A stretch of 64,000 nt of DNA, from NCBI GenBank assembly GCA_030142905.1, contig JASJOG010000217.1:402001-466000 (forward strand), in the 5' to 3' direction. How positions within the stretch are numbered: position 1 is the first letter of the stretch; every line of letters begins with the position of its first letter. The translations under genes and the position numbers were made by a program. The notes below the pieces were generated by a model, which saw nothing but the letters and a program-made list of their open reading frames with translations, had not been told where the DNA came from and made no database searches. Of the stretch, positions 32,990 to 45,014 are shown piece after piece. The stretch is from Heliopora coerulea. Taxonomy: Eukaryota; Cnidaria; Anthozoa; Scleralcyonacea; Helioporidae.

Positions 32990-33440
32990 ATAATTTTTCA
33001 TTACTTCTTTTCAACATACTGTTAGCTAGACTGGTAGGTCACATGTAAAATTAACTTGCTAACATTATCAATTTTGCCTTCTTGTTTGACACTGTACAGT
33101 AGCAACATTTTGGGTGAAAGCAGTTTCAGCCAAGAAGCAGGTATAAGTGGCATTATTATTCAGTTCTACCAACTAAAAGTTTATTCTCCATGTGCAGATG
33201 TTTGGCATGGTTGAATTAGATAATTTTTGGTTCATCTCGGTTCATTTTCATTGTTTAACTCTTCACTAGCTACATATATATTTGTGGTATGGTTTTTACA
33301 TGTAGAAGTAAGTCAGATGACCTACAAATGGCAAATGTTCTGTGCACAGAAAATTGAATTATAAGATGTCTTAATATGGAACATGATAATTTTTGGTTGT
33401 TAGTTGTGATCTATTTTGGTATTCAGGACCACAGTACCTT
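32990..33440. other. Unannotated gap after tandem unit B
   Basis: AT-rich, with no repeat or gene recognised on either strand. Confidence 0.5.
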
Positions 33441-33443
33441 CAA

Positions 33444-33770
33444 TATAAAACCTAAGGACAAGGCTTCGATACCTATATTGGAACGTACAGAGATGAGGAT
33501 GGTGAGATGGATGTGTAGTGCAGAGATGAGGGAAAGAACAGGGATTGAGTTGGTGTCTGATGCCGTGAAATGGATTAGGTTGACATGGTTGGGACATGTG
33601 TTGCAGAAGGATGATAATAAGGTGAAGAATATCATGTCATTTGAGGTGGAAGATAAGAGAAGATGGGGAAAGCTGGGGATGACATGGAGCCAGGTGTTGG
33701 AAAGAGAAGATACTAAGAATAAGGAGAGGTGGAGGAGGCTGCTGTGTAGAACCGCTGGCCAACCCCTGTA
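33444..33770 (+). mobile_element. LINE reverse transcriptase C-terminal fragment
   Basis: Plus-strand translation reads ERTEMRMVRWMCSAEMRERT, IRLTWLGHVLQKDD and KLGMTWSQVLERE. This ExRMxRWMCG...RLxWxGHVxRxD...W pattern is the C-terminal region of certain LINE polyproteins, after the RT thumb. No RT palm is present upstream, so it is a short fragment. Confidence 0.7.
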
Positions 33771-34230
33771 TAGTTGGGAAAACGGTTGTAAAACAACCGT
33801 TGTTGATCTCAAAGTTTTCCTTTTCCTCATTGCATAGACCAGACTGTGATCACCAATGCCAGTGTGGATAACACCAGAGTCACTAATGTTTCCTGGTTTG
33901 TTTGTAATAAAATGATCAAGAAGGCTGTTTGTTGTCATAGTTACACAAGCAGCTTCATTGATCAAGTGATACAGTTGATACAATTCATAAAATGATTTTA
34001 GGATTTGAATTTAACAAGTCACAGTTAAGATCACCAAGAATATACATTTCTTTGTTTTTATTATCAATTTTTCTAAATGATTAAAAAAAAACTGATAACA
34101 CATTTGGAAGCCTGTAAACAGCTATGAGGCTCCATAATTTCTGTGCAAACTGCTTCTAGTTCATTTGGCACAAGATCTAGTCTAATATTGTAATTTATGG
34201 AGCTATACAAAATATATACAAACATAACCC
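33771..34230 (-). mobile_element. LINE endonuclease C-terminal fragment
   Basis: Minus-strand translation gives ILGDLNCDL-like pieces near 34050, then YQLYHLINEAACVTMTTNSL, LLDHFITNKPGNISDSGV and GIGDHSLVYAMRKRK (33983-33800). This is the end of an apurinic-type endonuclease domain (the GDHS motif region) of a CR1/L2-like LINE. It is in the opposite direction to the adjacent fragment, so these are two separate events. Confidence 0.72.
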
Positions 34231-34233
34231 TCC

Positions 34234-34303
34234 TGTTTTAAAATAAGGTCAGCACTTCACACTCCCAAATCAGCTTGGATGATCTCTTATGATTATTTAC
34301 ACA
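34234..34303 (-). repeat. Third copy of the short gypsy LTR (solo or part)
   Basis: TGTTTTAAAATAAGGTCAGC to TTATTTACACA, 70 bp. It is similar to the LTRs at 34635-34757 and 36856-36950 but missing the middle. Confidence 0.6.
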
Positions 34304-34634
34304 TCTTCCTCCCAATTTTTCTCCTTTTTTACAAAATTTCCTACAATGAACATATTGGCATTATCAGACAAAAATCATGACCTATACATGACTCTACAAT
34401 TACAGGTATATATGAGTATTTTTGTCAATGTTTCTCAAATATAAGGGTAAACAATTGAGTGTGTTCTAGTATCATATCAATATTCCTCAATATACCTGCT
34501 TGATGATTGCAATACTGACCTGTGTTCCACAATCTGTTCATGGACTTGATGTTCCATGGCTGATGACTCGGAACTTGACAAATCTCCAGGACAGTTAATC
34601 ATGGTCCCCACATCTCCTCTCCCTGATGACACCA

Positions 34635-36950
34635 TGTTTTAAAATGAAGTCAGCATTCCGCACTCCCAAACGAGTTTTGGATGATATCTCTTGTAATAAA
34701 CTCCCCTATATATATTCCATGCCTAATTACCATATATACAAAGTAATTATTTACACATTTGTTCCAGGCACTTTCTAACCCTCAGATGACTATCATGGAT
34801 TCTCTGTACAACTTCCTCTTTCATGGCCTCAGGGACTACAGTCCTGTCTCGATAGACTATCTTAACATCAACCTGGGACAGCTCTTTATGATATGGAAAG
34901 AAAATACGGACCCTCTCTTGGACTTGCATTTGATACTTTGGCCAGCCATTGAAAAGTAAAGTGCTATCTTGTTGGGTTGCTTTCTTTATTGGTTGTAGCT
35001 TTTTCTGACATGGGTCTACTTGCCTCAATGCTACTCACAAAAACTTATACTTCCTCGTCAAGGCTGTGGTATCTCTGGCTCTCCAAAGGACTTCTTGAAA
35101 GTGTGTCCACGAGGATAACATCCTTTCCAGGGATGTGCTGCAATAGCATTGAATCTTCTCAGGGGCATTAGATGTTGACATTGAATAGGGACTTCATCCA
35201 GGCTCTGTTGATTGATCAGGGGCCCAAGTGGTTAATGATGTGTAGCCAAAACAATTGAAGACCCAACAAATAATAAAATTACTCACAAACACACACAGCT
35301 GCTAGACATTCCTTTCACATAACATAAGCAATCATAAACAGAATGCCACTGGATGTAGCATTTTATTACCATCTTCTTGTAACAAAAACCCAAAACTGGA
35401 GTTGTGGACATATGTTTCACCTTCACAAACACACATTCTTGGACTTGACCCCATACCCAAGCAGAGCTAGCAAAACTGATAAAAGATCTGGTTAGAACTT
35501 CAACAATTCAGACATGATCCATGGAGACAATAGCTTGGCTATTGCTTTTATCCTTTCAGGGCCTGGACTAATACCATCTTTACTAATTTGGTGACCAAAG
35601 AACTCTATTTATTCTATCTGGAATTCCCACTTCCTCTTATGTTTAAGCCCAGACTCCTTTACAATATTGAGCCCTGCATCAGACTTCCCATGAACGATTA
35701 TGTCATCCATCGACCTTTGTACCTTCTTGTCTGCCAAGAAGGTTGCTAATTTTTTGGAAAATCTCAGGCACTGAAGATATTCCAAATGGTATAACAAAAT
35801 TTGTTAATTTAGAGCTTCCAGGATGCAGGGGAACTTGCCAAAATCCACTAGGGGTATATCTAACTTGGAACATCTTTAAGATTCGGCAGTATGTATCTTT
35901 CCCCTCTAACTGCTTCATTTAATTTCTTCAAATGGACACAAATCCAAACTGGAACAATGGATGAACACCATTCAGTTGGCTCTGTCAACGACCCCCAGGG
36001 CTGCATGGAGCTGCTGTTGCTGGTTTAAGTGGTGAACATTGTGGTAAATTATTATATACCTTCTTTGTATAACTGTTATATCTGCCCTGGTATTTATCTT
36101 AAACATGGTCAACTGACCATGAAGACCAAGCTGTATGTGCCACAAATCCTTGCCTATCTCAGTACTCAAAATTGACCCCAGAAAGAAAGCTTCTTCCCAG
36201 TGTTGGCTGTTGTTGTTCTCGAGCTTCTCTGACACTTCCCCCACATTTGTTGCAGGTTTGGTTCAACATACTATGGCAAAATGTCCAAGTTTACGATATT
36301 TTTGACATTTCTTCCCTTTGGCTGGACACTTCATATCTCTATCATTCCTCCTGTTGCACCTTGGACACTGCTGAGGTGTTGAAGTTCTTCTTCTATTCAA
36401 ACTCCTGCTTTAATTATTTTTTTGCCTTTAAACTTGATCTAGATGTCTCATCTCCAGGGATTCCTCTTCAATTGACTCTCTACCAATTCTGCTTGTTGTG
36501 CCATTTGTATAGCCAGAGATCTAACTCAGCCATTATGTGTAACCACTGGAACAGACCAATAACGATTCTGTCTCTGATTTGTTCATCTCTCTTATCACCC
36601 AGTTCGTACACATTCCTAATGAATGCTTTAATGATCTTGCCCTCATGTTGATGTCACTGATGGAAGTGAACATCAAAACATGCCATAACCAAGTCATACT
36701 CTTCTTTAAAGGTAAACAACTAGCAACAATGTTCAGTTTTGGTTCCATTGAGTAAATCAAAGTGCTGATTTGGATTTCATTATCTTCTTTGTTCAGTTTT
36801 GTAGCTGTTCTATATCTTTCAAACTCACAGTTCTCCAGTGGGTTCACTTTCACCATGTTTTAAAATAAAGTCAGCACTTTGCACTCCCAAACGAGTTTTG
36901 GACAATGCCTCTTGTCAGAAACTCCCCTATATAAACTAATTATTTACACA
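34635..36950 (-). mobile_element. Decayed short-LTR gypsy-like retrotransposon
   Basis: Two direct repeats, 34635-34757 (123 bp) and 36856-36950 (95 bp), start TGTTTTAAAAT and end TTTACACA, i.e. TG...CA ends. The minus-strand gene order between them, gag, RT, integrase zinc region, makes the 36.9 kb copy the 5' LTR. Just inside it the minus strand reads TGGTGAAAGTGAACC, a plausible primer-binding site. The interior of 2.1 kb is far shorter than an intact gypsy element, so large deletions have occurred. Confidence 0.7.
34747..36856 (-). pseudogene. Gypsy gag-pol remnant
   Basis: Minus strand. A gag-like part at 36856-36533 starts MVKVNPLENCEFERYRTATK and ends in a gag-like MRARSLKHSLG region. 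RT pieces (35918-35609) include SGFWQVPLHPGSSKLTNFV, PFGISSVPEIFQK and MDDIIVHGKSD: palm with the MDD box, the FxDD equivalent. An integrase N-terminal zinc region at 35028-34747 has YRDRTVVPEAMKEEVVQRIH and DSHLRVRKCLEQ, with the H of the HHCC finger. Protease, RNase H and the integrase core are missing. Confidence 0.75.
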
Positions 36951-37220
36951 CTTCCAAGTGAATCTGGTAGTCTGGTATGATTAATTCATCAAATCTCTTG
37001 GGTGAACTAACAATGTTGAGAAAAGCCATTTTAAAATCTCTTTCATTAGGGATAGAATTTAGTTGTGTGAAAAAATCGCTACTCATGTTATCTATTTGGC
37101 ATTCACTATTTACATCATCAAAAATTGCTTTCTCATTACCTGAGCTGCATATTTCAGGTACTTTTGTCCATTCTGGACTTCTGTGTCCAGGAACATAACG
37201 AAAAAATTTTTACTAGTGTA
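36951..37220 (-). other. Open minus-strand frame without start codon, unassigned
   Basis: About 85 codons are open on the minus strand (for example EWTKVPEICSSGNEKAIF, DFFTQLNSIPNERDFKMAFL), acidic and coding-like, and directly outside the gypsy 5' LTR. There is no recognisable family and no Met near its start. It could be an exon or a fragment of another element. Confidence 0.3.
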
Positions 37221-37923
37221 ATTGTTAAAGGTAGAGGCTGTAGGAGTTTCATAATCACTCCCCAACTCTAACAGACTTTAGGTAGTTACAAAATGCTTTG
37301 CCCAATGCTTTATCTCCCTTCTGATGTGTTTATAGTGATTTATTGACATCGCCATTATCCAGAAAAACAACTGTTCCTGATTTACGAACAAGTAAAGAAA
37401 CTAAAGAACTACGGTAACAACTAAAAATGTTCAAAGCTTGTGACTCTGACAACCCAATGGTGACAAAAGATGAAAGTTACAACTGTTAACTCCTTATTTT
37501 ACACCATGACTTGAATACAGGTAACAGTCCAAAACACATCAAGGGTTGGAGTGAGTTGGGCTTATATAGTCTGTCTGTAAACAATGATGTAATTTACATA
37601 CTTTCTAAAATAGCTTAATATACTATATTTAGTAACAATTATGACTCAAGTAATCCAGAATGTTATTACATCAACATGAGTAACCAGTATGACTAAGAAA
37701 TTACTACAAAAAGTGTGACATACTTAAATGTTCTAGATTGTTCTCAGAGCATAATGATTGTCACATAACACTCACCCTCTTCAAAAAAAGAAAGTTTCGT
37801 TAAAAACTTTTGGCAGAGTATCACAGGAGAATTCTTCATTCAAAAAGGAATGACTTTATATTAATAAACACCATTTGGCATAACAAAGGCTGACACTTCT
37901 TTAGCATGATCAGTGAAAGAAAC
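37221..37923. other. Unannotated AT-rich gap
   Basis: No gene or repeat recognised on either strand. Confidence 0.5.
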
Positions 37924-40865
37924 TTATTATTATTATTATTAATATTTTCCCAGCGAGCCTACTCAAGGAGTGGTTTTCAGTAGGGCCCTGCAAACATAAA
38001 AATAACAAATAAAACATAAAATTAATTGAAATAACAGTCATATATATAGAAATAGATAAGAATTATAGTCTAGATTTGAAAATATGTAAAGTTTGAGAGT
38101 CCCTTGTGCTCTCTGATAAATTCCATTTGACCAAAGCTTGATAAACAAATCTTTGTTTACCCCAGTTGGTTCTTACTTTAGATAAATATATTGTTCTTTA
38201 ATCTAGTGTTATAGTTGTGAATACTATTGTTCTATCTAAAATTAAAATGAAATTTAAATTTAGTCTTGCTGTTTACATATTTATACATTGCAATATGGCG
38301 GTGAGATCTACATATAAATAGAGGCTTCAGAAGCGGAACTATACTTTGATTTATCTAAAATAACCTTTGCAGGTTTGTTATTAAAGTGTCATTATTCTTG
38401 TCGCTCCAGACAATATCAGCATAATCGAACAAAGGGGCTACCAAACTCATATAGAGTGTTTGCCTTCCCTCTAACGGTAACAATTTAATTTCATCAATAT
38501 GATCGGCCCAAGTCATATGCTGATGAATAATAACACCTAAGTACTTGAAAGACTCCACCCCTTCTAGTTGGACCTCTTGTATACAGACAGTTAAATCCTG
38601 AATATTCCTATACTTCTTTGAACAATTGCACCCAAACATCAAACTTTGACTTAACAGTGTTTAAAGTCAGGAGATTGGAGTGAAACCAATGTGCTAAATT
38701 CATCAAATCTTCATTTAGCTTGTTCTTAATCTCTGTCAGGGAACTCCCAGAAAAACAAATGACAGTATCATTGGCATACATTACCACGTCACAGTTTTTT
38801 AAAGCTAATGGAAGATCATTTACAAACACAATAAACAACAGGGGGCCAAGAATGCTCCCCTGAGGTATGCCCACTGGGTACTTCCAATCGATGTCACCAT
38901 CTGGCAGTTCACAAGATAAGAGTGAAACCACCTAAGTGCTTCTGCATCAACATCGATAGCTCTTAGCTTTCTTAACAACAAATCATAATCAACGGTGTCA
39001 AATGCCTTGGGTGGTAAATCCAGGAAGGCCACACCTGTCATGCCACTGTTGTCTAAATTCTGTAGAATGGTATCTGTAAAATACATAAGGGCAGTCATGG
39101 GCGAAAGCCAAATTGTTTAGATGTAAGAATATTTTGCTCCTCTAAATAATTATACAACTGTTGATGAACAGCATGCTCTAAGATCTTGCTGATAGTTGGA
39201 AGTATTCTAATTGGTCTATAATTATTGCAATCTGTACAGTCTTCTGATTTAAATAGCGGCACTACTCGTCCATGTTTCCATATTGCAGGATAAATTCCAC
39301 CTTCCAGTGAATGATCAAACAAAACAGTGATTCTCATTACAAATTACAGTTGTAGAGTGCTCGAGAAGATGAGCGCTTATACGATCCAATCCAATTGCGT
39401 TGTTAGTCTTGAGCCTTTTTAACTCATTCAAAACAAACTGTTCTGTTACTAGCACAAAGCGAAATGAGGTGGTAGAACTAGTAGAAATATTAGACAAATC
39501 TGATGCTACAAAAATGTTCTTGCCTGCTTTCAACTTCTGAACCAATTTAGCAGCGACGGACGAAAAATATTGATCCATGACAGATGCGATGGATTTTTCC
39601 ATCATAGAATATAACACCATCGCTCTCTACACATGAAACAGGGCTGTTTTGTTTACTTGATGTAACTTCATTCAGCATTTTCCAAAGGGCACTATAATTT
39701 TGTTTTTATTAATTATCCTAGCATAATATTTGGCTTTAAAATATTTATAATATTCACTTCTGCATTAACAATATTTCTTGTTACTAGTACAATGCCCAAT
39801 ATCTCAGAATTTAATTTTTTAGCTTCCCTGTGATAAAAATCATGTTTGTGCATAGCTTCCATTAACTGTGCAGTCATCCAAGGGAATTTGGTAGCTTTTA
39901 TTCTAGCTGTCTTTATAGGAGCATGCCTATTTGCTGTACACAAAATAGTTCATTCCAGGCTAAAACAGCAGATTCAACATCTGACTCATTATTGACAATA
40001 TTCCAATCAGTTTGGCACAGCTCTTGAATAAAGCCATTCTTTTGATAGCCTTTGTAGGAGCAGTATTCGATAGTTTTCCCAGAGACTTTAGTTACACTTG
40101 CCTTAACAACACAAAATACCATTGACTGGTCACTTAAAGATGGATCAATAACTCCATGATCAGTGATGCAATGGACAGTATTTGAAAATACCAAGTCATT
40201 TAGAGTAGAAGATGTCTGCGTGACTTGTACAGGTTGATCAATAATCTGTTCCAGGTTGTGAGCATTAGCCAAATTTGACAACTAATGCTTAAGTGCATTG
40301 CCCACAGTAGATCTTGCATTCCATGAGACATTAAAATCTCCCAAAAGTAAAACTTTGTCCCGATCAGAAATATCCTGGAGAACACTGTCCAGTTCATCAA
40401 TAAATATGTAAACATTGCCATTAGGAGCATGATAAATTGACCAGATAATAACTTCCTTAGGTTTTCGGCACAAAATTTCAATGGAACAGGATTCAGCTAA
40501 AGCAGAACCACGCTCAGTTCTGACATGGTATGAAATACCATCCCGAACAGATCATAGCTCCATCTCCTCCTTTACCCAATCTATCTATTCCAACACAGGA
40601 ATATCCATCAATATAAAGTTCACTGTCCAGTACAGAGGGCTTGAGCCAGGTCTCATACTGTTAGGACATCGATAGGTTTTTCCTTTGAGAGTAATTTCAA
40701 CAAATCCAACTTTCCCATGATGCTTCTAATATTTATATGCGCAATCTTAAATCCTCAAGAACAGGTAAAGCTCTTTAAAGTTAGACTTGAGGCATCAGGT
40801 CCCAGATTTAACTCCACATCATTTGCCAGATAGATAAGAAGATAAGCTATTACAAACTTGTAAAA
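37924..40865 (-). mobile_element. CR1-like LINE, endonuclease plus reverse transcriptase
   Basis: Minus strand. The 3' end at 37924 carries an (AAT)n tail (TTATTATTATTA on the + strand). The 5' end is near 40865 with degraded endonuclease start (about 40800-40490), then YHAPNGNVYIF, VLLLGDFNVSW (40473-40282), LNDLVFSN and SLSDQSMVFCVV (40281-39913), the linker, and RT pieces WKHGRVVPLFKSED, NNYRPIRILP and KQFGFRP (39337-39095), AFDTVDYDLLLRKL (about 39000), GIPQGSILGPLLFIVFVND (38870) and YANDTVICF (the YxDD box as YAND). No ORF1 is seen. Confidence 0.85.
38355..40481 (-). pseudogene. LINE ORF2 polyprotein (endonuclease-RT)
   Basis: At least six frame breaks separate the endonuclease, RT fingers/palm and thumb pieces; the open segments are 40473-40282, 40281-39913, 39943-39713, 39620-39315, 39337-39095, 39098-38820, 38931-38608 and 38642-38355. 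The endonuclease His/Asp motif is partly preserved as SDQS instead of SDH. The RT active site reads YAND, where the second Asp of YxDD is preceded by Asn. Both changes suggest long inactivity. Confidence 0.8.
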
Positions 40866-42210
40866 CAGCTACCCTTTATGAACCATCAACAACATCATAA
40901 CAGATACCAAGTCAACACACTCGACTCCTACACCTGAAGAATTGGTAGGTATGTTTTTTAAGATGGTCGACCCAGCAACCCACAGGAGATATGTAACCTT
41001 GCCTTATATCAAGGGAGTAACTGAGCAGCTAACCAGAACTCTCCGTCAACATGACATAGAAGTAGCAACCAAACCATTACAGACATTGCAACAACACTTT
41101 CCCTCACCAAAACATAGACCCCAACTTGACAAACAGACAAATGTAATTTACAAGATTCCTTGTGCAGATTCTACCTGGTCATATATTGGACAAATGGGAT
41201 AGCTTCTCGTGCTTGGAAGAATGGACATAAAATTGACTGAGGAAATTTCAGAGTAAGGAAAACATCAGAATCATGGCACATGGAAACAACAAAACACCCC
41301 GACAACAATGCGATGCCATTACCTAAACAATACACTGCCGCTGTCACAGTGATTTGGGTATCCCCGTACCCAGATTGCTAGTGATATGGGTACCCCCATT
41401 GAGAATACCTAAAACACTGAAAGGAAAACTCGATATTCTACCCTTTTTTGTTTAGCTAGGTAAATGCGTGTCTGGTTAGTCATCAAATATTTGACAATAT
41501 TTGAAAATGGAAAGGCACTTTAAAAGATTATATCTGTCTACTTCAAATTTAGAAGGAGGGTAGACCCAAAAGGCATTTGCGGCTTCCAATTAGATCTAGT
41601 GGAAATGGCGTTATAAGTTACCGTGAGCATTTCAGTGTTCAATTTGAGTATGTTATGGTGAGATCCTAGCTGATTTTTTGACTAAATTTGCTGTCCTATG
41701 TGGATGTTTCACTTGATTGATCATGATTTAAAAGGTAACATTGAATATTAGTGTTGTTTGGAAATTGCCCTATAAAAGGAAGCCCTTGTGTATTCTTGTG
41801 TATAAGACTGAGTGATTTCAGACTACAGTACTACAATAGATTGTCTTGAGTCCTGTTCATGGATATTTTATGTCAGCACTGTCAATACATGTAAATACTA
41901 CAGGTTTTTAAAGACAAAATCTGAGAAGAAATTTACAAACTGGAGATGACAGATTTAATATTAACATCAGTGTTAGTTAATATGATTGTACAACTAAAAT
42001 TACCAGGTATAAACCACTCTTTTATATAAAACTTAGCACCAATGATGGGATTTGTTTTTACTCCATTGATATTTGGTGACATTGCTTATATGCAATAAAA
42101 TTACAATACAGGGTACACTCTAAATAGTTTGGGAACCAGAATAAACTTAAATTGTATATAATCATGTACAATAGCAGTTTTTTTATGATCTGTTTAAAAA
42201 AAATTCTTTA

Positions 42211-44932
42211 CTACTCCAGAGTGCATTGTGGACTACATTTCCATTTCATATTTTTTCTCTTGAAAAACATCTCTGGGACTTCACAGCACTTTCTGTGAAA
42301 CCACTTGCAGCAACTGGCACATTCAACCATGTCATCCTCTTGGCTAACGTATGGAAGGGGACAGGTACAGTAGATTGGTACTAGAACCTTCTTGTCAGGT
42401 GATACATTTCCAGGATTTCTTGGGACAGATGGAAACATATCCACTTGGCCTTGGGTGAAACAATTCCACAAGTGACTCCTGATGTTGCATCTTCTGAAAG
42501 TCACCATGCTTGGATCCTGTCCACAACACAAAGCAGCAGCAAAAGCAATGGAAAATACACCACAGTCATATCCATTTGTCAGCTGTGTGACTGGCTCAAT
42601 AGAGATTTCTATAACATCTTGTGACTGAAGGTGTAGAATACCAGCAATTTGTTTCTTAGTGAAACTATTAACCCCTGAGTACATGCTATCATAGAGCTTA
42701 ACAGTGTTCATTTGGTCGCAAAAAATGTTACTGATACATATCCAGCGGTTTGCACCAGTGTGAAGAATTTGGATGAATTTTCCTCTCACAACATTGAACT
42801 GTTGAACAATACCAAGTGTAGTTGGTTGTAGACCTTGTATATTTGGGAATTGCTGCTTCAATAAGTTTTGTGCCTTACCAATGTGAGTGTCTCGAAGTAA
42901 ACCATTTTTCATTATTATGTCACAATCATCTTCATGCAATTGGTAGTTTGGTGTCTTCATCTTGTGTATTGAACTGTCACTTGCCTTTCTTTCTTCCACA
43001 AACTTGCACTCTTCTTCTTCAACAGTTTTTTCAATTGTATGGTCAGGTTTGGATTTCTTTGATGGTACATTGGTTCGTGTTGGCTTACATTGCTTGTCGG
43101 GTTTCTTCTTCCAGTTCTTTATAATTTCTTTAAGATGGTATTTTCCTCCATGTTCCAGGTAATTCTGTGCTTCATAAGAGATTTTTAAAATGGCCTTCAG
43201 GAAACACAACTTTTGTTAGGAAATCTGCATTAGAAGTTGGAAACCATTTGTGCAGATCTCCAAGAATGAATTCCAACTGATCTTCAGTAAAACCTCCAAA
43301 AAAGACATTCTGCTGTGCATTAATAGATGAAGTTGTTTGTTGTGGGATCTCTACATTGTCTTCCTGTTTGTATGGTTTCAAGTTTTTTATTGACTGCTGT
43401 CTCACTATCTTTTTTGTTGAAGGATTGAGGAACTTGCAGACTCCCCTATCAGCATTCACCTCCATAATTTCATATGGACCAATCCATTGATCTTCTAGTT
43501 TGTGCCCTTTCTTTGTTTTCTGCAGCATGTTATGAACCAAGACAGCTTCTCCAACTTTGAATTGGCACACTGGTTGACCCTTCTTTTTTTGGTATTGCGC
43601 TTTTTGCTTTTCTTGGGCTTTTTTAATATTGGAATCAACTATAGGAAATACAGTATCCTTCATCTGTAACATCTGCTCAACATGTTCTCTGATGACTACT
43701 TCATTACTTAAATCTTCCATCAGCTGTGCAATGTCATCTAAATCAGTGAGGTTTGTTTCACTTTTTTCCACTTCAAAAGGGAATCTTGGATTTCTTCCAA
43801 ACATTAAATAAAAGGGACTATATTTAGTTGAGGTTGACTGATTTGTATTGATTGCAAAGAGTGCCCATTCCACGTATTCATCCCATCTGTCATCTTTACC
43901 ATCCATTACTTTTTTAAGTGTTCTTCAAAGAAAAAATAGTTATGAAGATTGGTTAATAACAATATGAATTATTTAAAGCAAATTTATGATGTAATGTAAT
44001 CATTTTTCAATTACCTTTTTAAAGTCTTGTTAGTCCTTTCATGTAGACCATTTGACTGGGGGTGGTATGCAGAAGTAATATGGTGTTTGATTTTAAAAAG
44101 AGAGAATAATGCCTCATTTGCCTAAAAAACAAAATTATATTATGAAGTAATTAATTTGGTCAAGTTTGTGGTTATTGTAAAAATTAAACAAATAGTAGCC
44201 TACCTGGTTCACAAATTCCCGTCCTTGGTCTGAAATAATATGTGCTGGAGATCCGTGTCTACAAAAAGTGGAGTACAGACCCTTTACCACACTGGTTGCA
44301 CTTTTATCTGGTAATGGAATTGCCTCAACATACTTTGTAAAGTAGTCTGTTTGTGTTAAGAGGAATTTGTTCCCCTTTCTTGAAGTTGTATGAGCATCAA
44401 TCAGGTACCATATACAAGGAACTACTTTAACTGGATGAAGAACATCATAAGTATTTTTTTCTGCTGCACTACTCTGACATCGATCACACTGCTTTATCTA
44501 TGAAAATGTGAAAGATTTGTCACAATTATTATGTGTATTTTATTTACCATTTCAACTGTCTTTGTAATAATCTGGCCAGTAATAGCGTTCCTGTATCTTC
44601 TTGACGGTGTTGTCTCTTCCACTGTGTCCTGCGTAAGTTTCCAAGTGACATTTGTCGAAAACTGTTGACTTCTGATCTTCAAGTATGACCAAGCATTTAT
44701 TAACTTCACCATCTTTCGTTTTGTCAAGGTAGAACAGCGAGTCTGATTTTGCCTCGTACTCAAACTTTTTTGTAAATTTCCGCAAAACTAGTTTTTCTTG
44801 TTCGGTAAAACTCTCAGGATATGTGCCGTGTTTTATATATTCAACTAGATTTTGATATTTTATCGGATCCATTGAGATACAAATTCGTTTCCCACTAAAT
44901 TTTAATGCATTTAAGTTTTTTTCACCCGCCAA
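42211..44932 (-). pseudogene. Ginger transposase: HHCC zinc finger, integrase, GPY/F, Ulp1-like protease, PHD finger
   Basis: Minus strand, four exons. Exon 1 (ATG 44932 to about 44550) has the HHCC zinc region HLETYAGHSGRD and YYWPDYYK. Exon 2 (about 44498-44205) has KQCDRCQSS, IDAHTTSRKGNKF and HIISDQGREFVNQ. Exon 3 (about 44127-44014) has SAYHPQSNGLHERTNKTLKR (Glu). Exon 4 (about 43930 on) has YSPFYLMFGRNPRFP and LEDQWIGPYEIMEVN (GPY/F). A one-base A-run indel near 43185 shifts to the frame 43209-42211, a C48-like protease (His in QILHTGANRW, Asp in LYDSMYSG, Cys in NGYDCGVFSIAFA) and a PHD finger (YCTCP, CASC, WFHRKCC). A second indel affects the exon 1 end. Otherwise nearly intact. Confidence 0.88.
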
Positions 44933-44963
44933 ATTTGCATTCTATTTCCGCTTGCAAACCTAT

Positions 44964-45014
44964 GGCACAGAATAGATAATCAATAATAATAATGTTGATT
45001 ATCTATTCTGTGCC
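44964..45014. repeat. 20-bp perfect hairpin upstream of the Ginger gene
   Basis: GGCACAGAATAGATAATCAA (44964-44983) pairs with its exact inverse (44995-45014) around an 11-base loop of TAATAATAATG type. It lies 32 bases upstream of the Ginger ATG, in the promoter or leader region. Confidence 0.9.

Noticed and set aside
37924..37945. Simple TTA microsatellite as an independent repeat
   Set aside because: It is the 3' tail of the minus-strand LINE.
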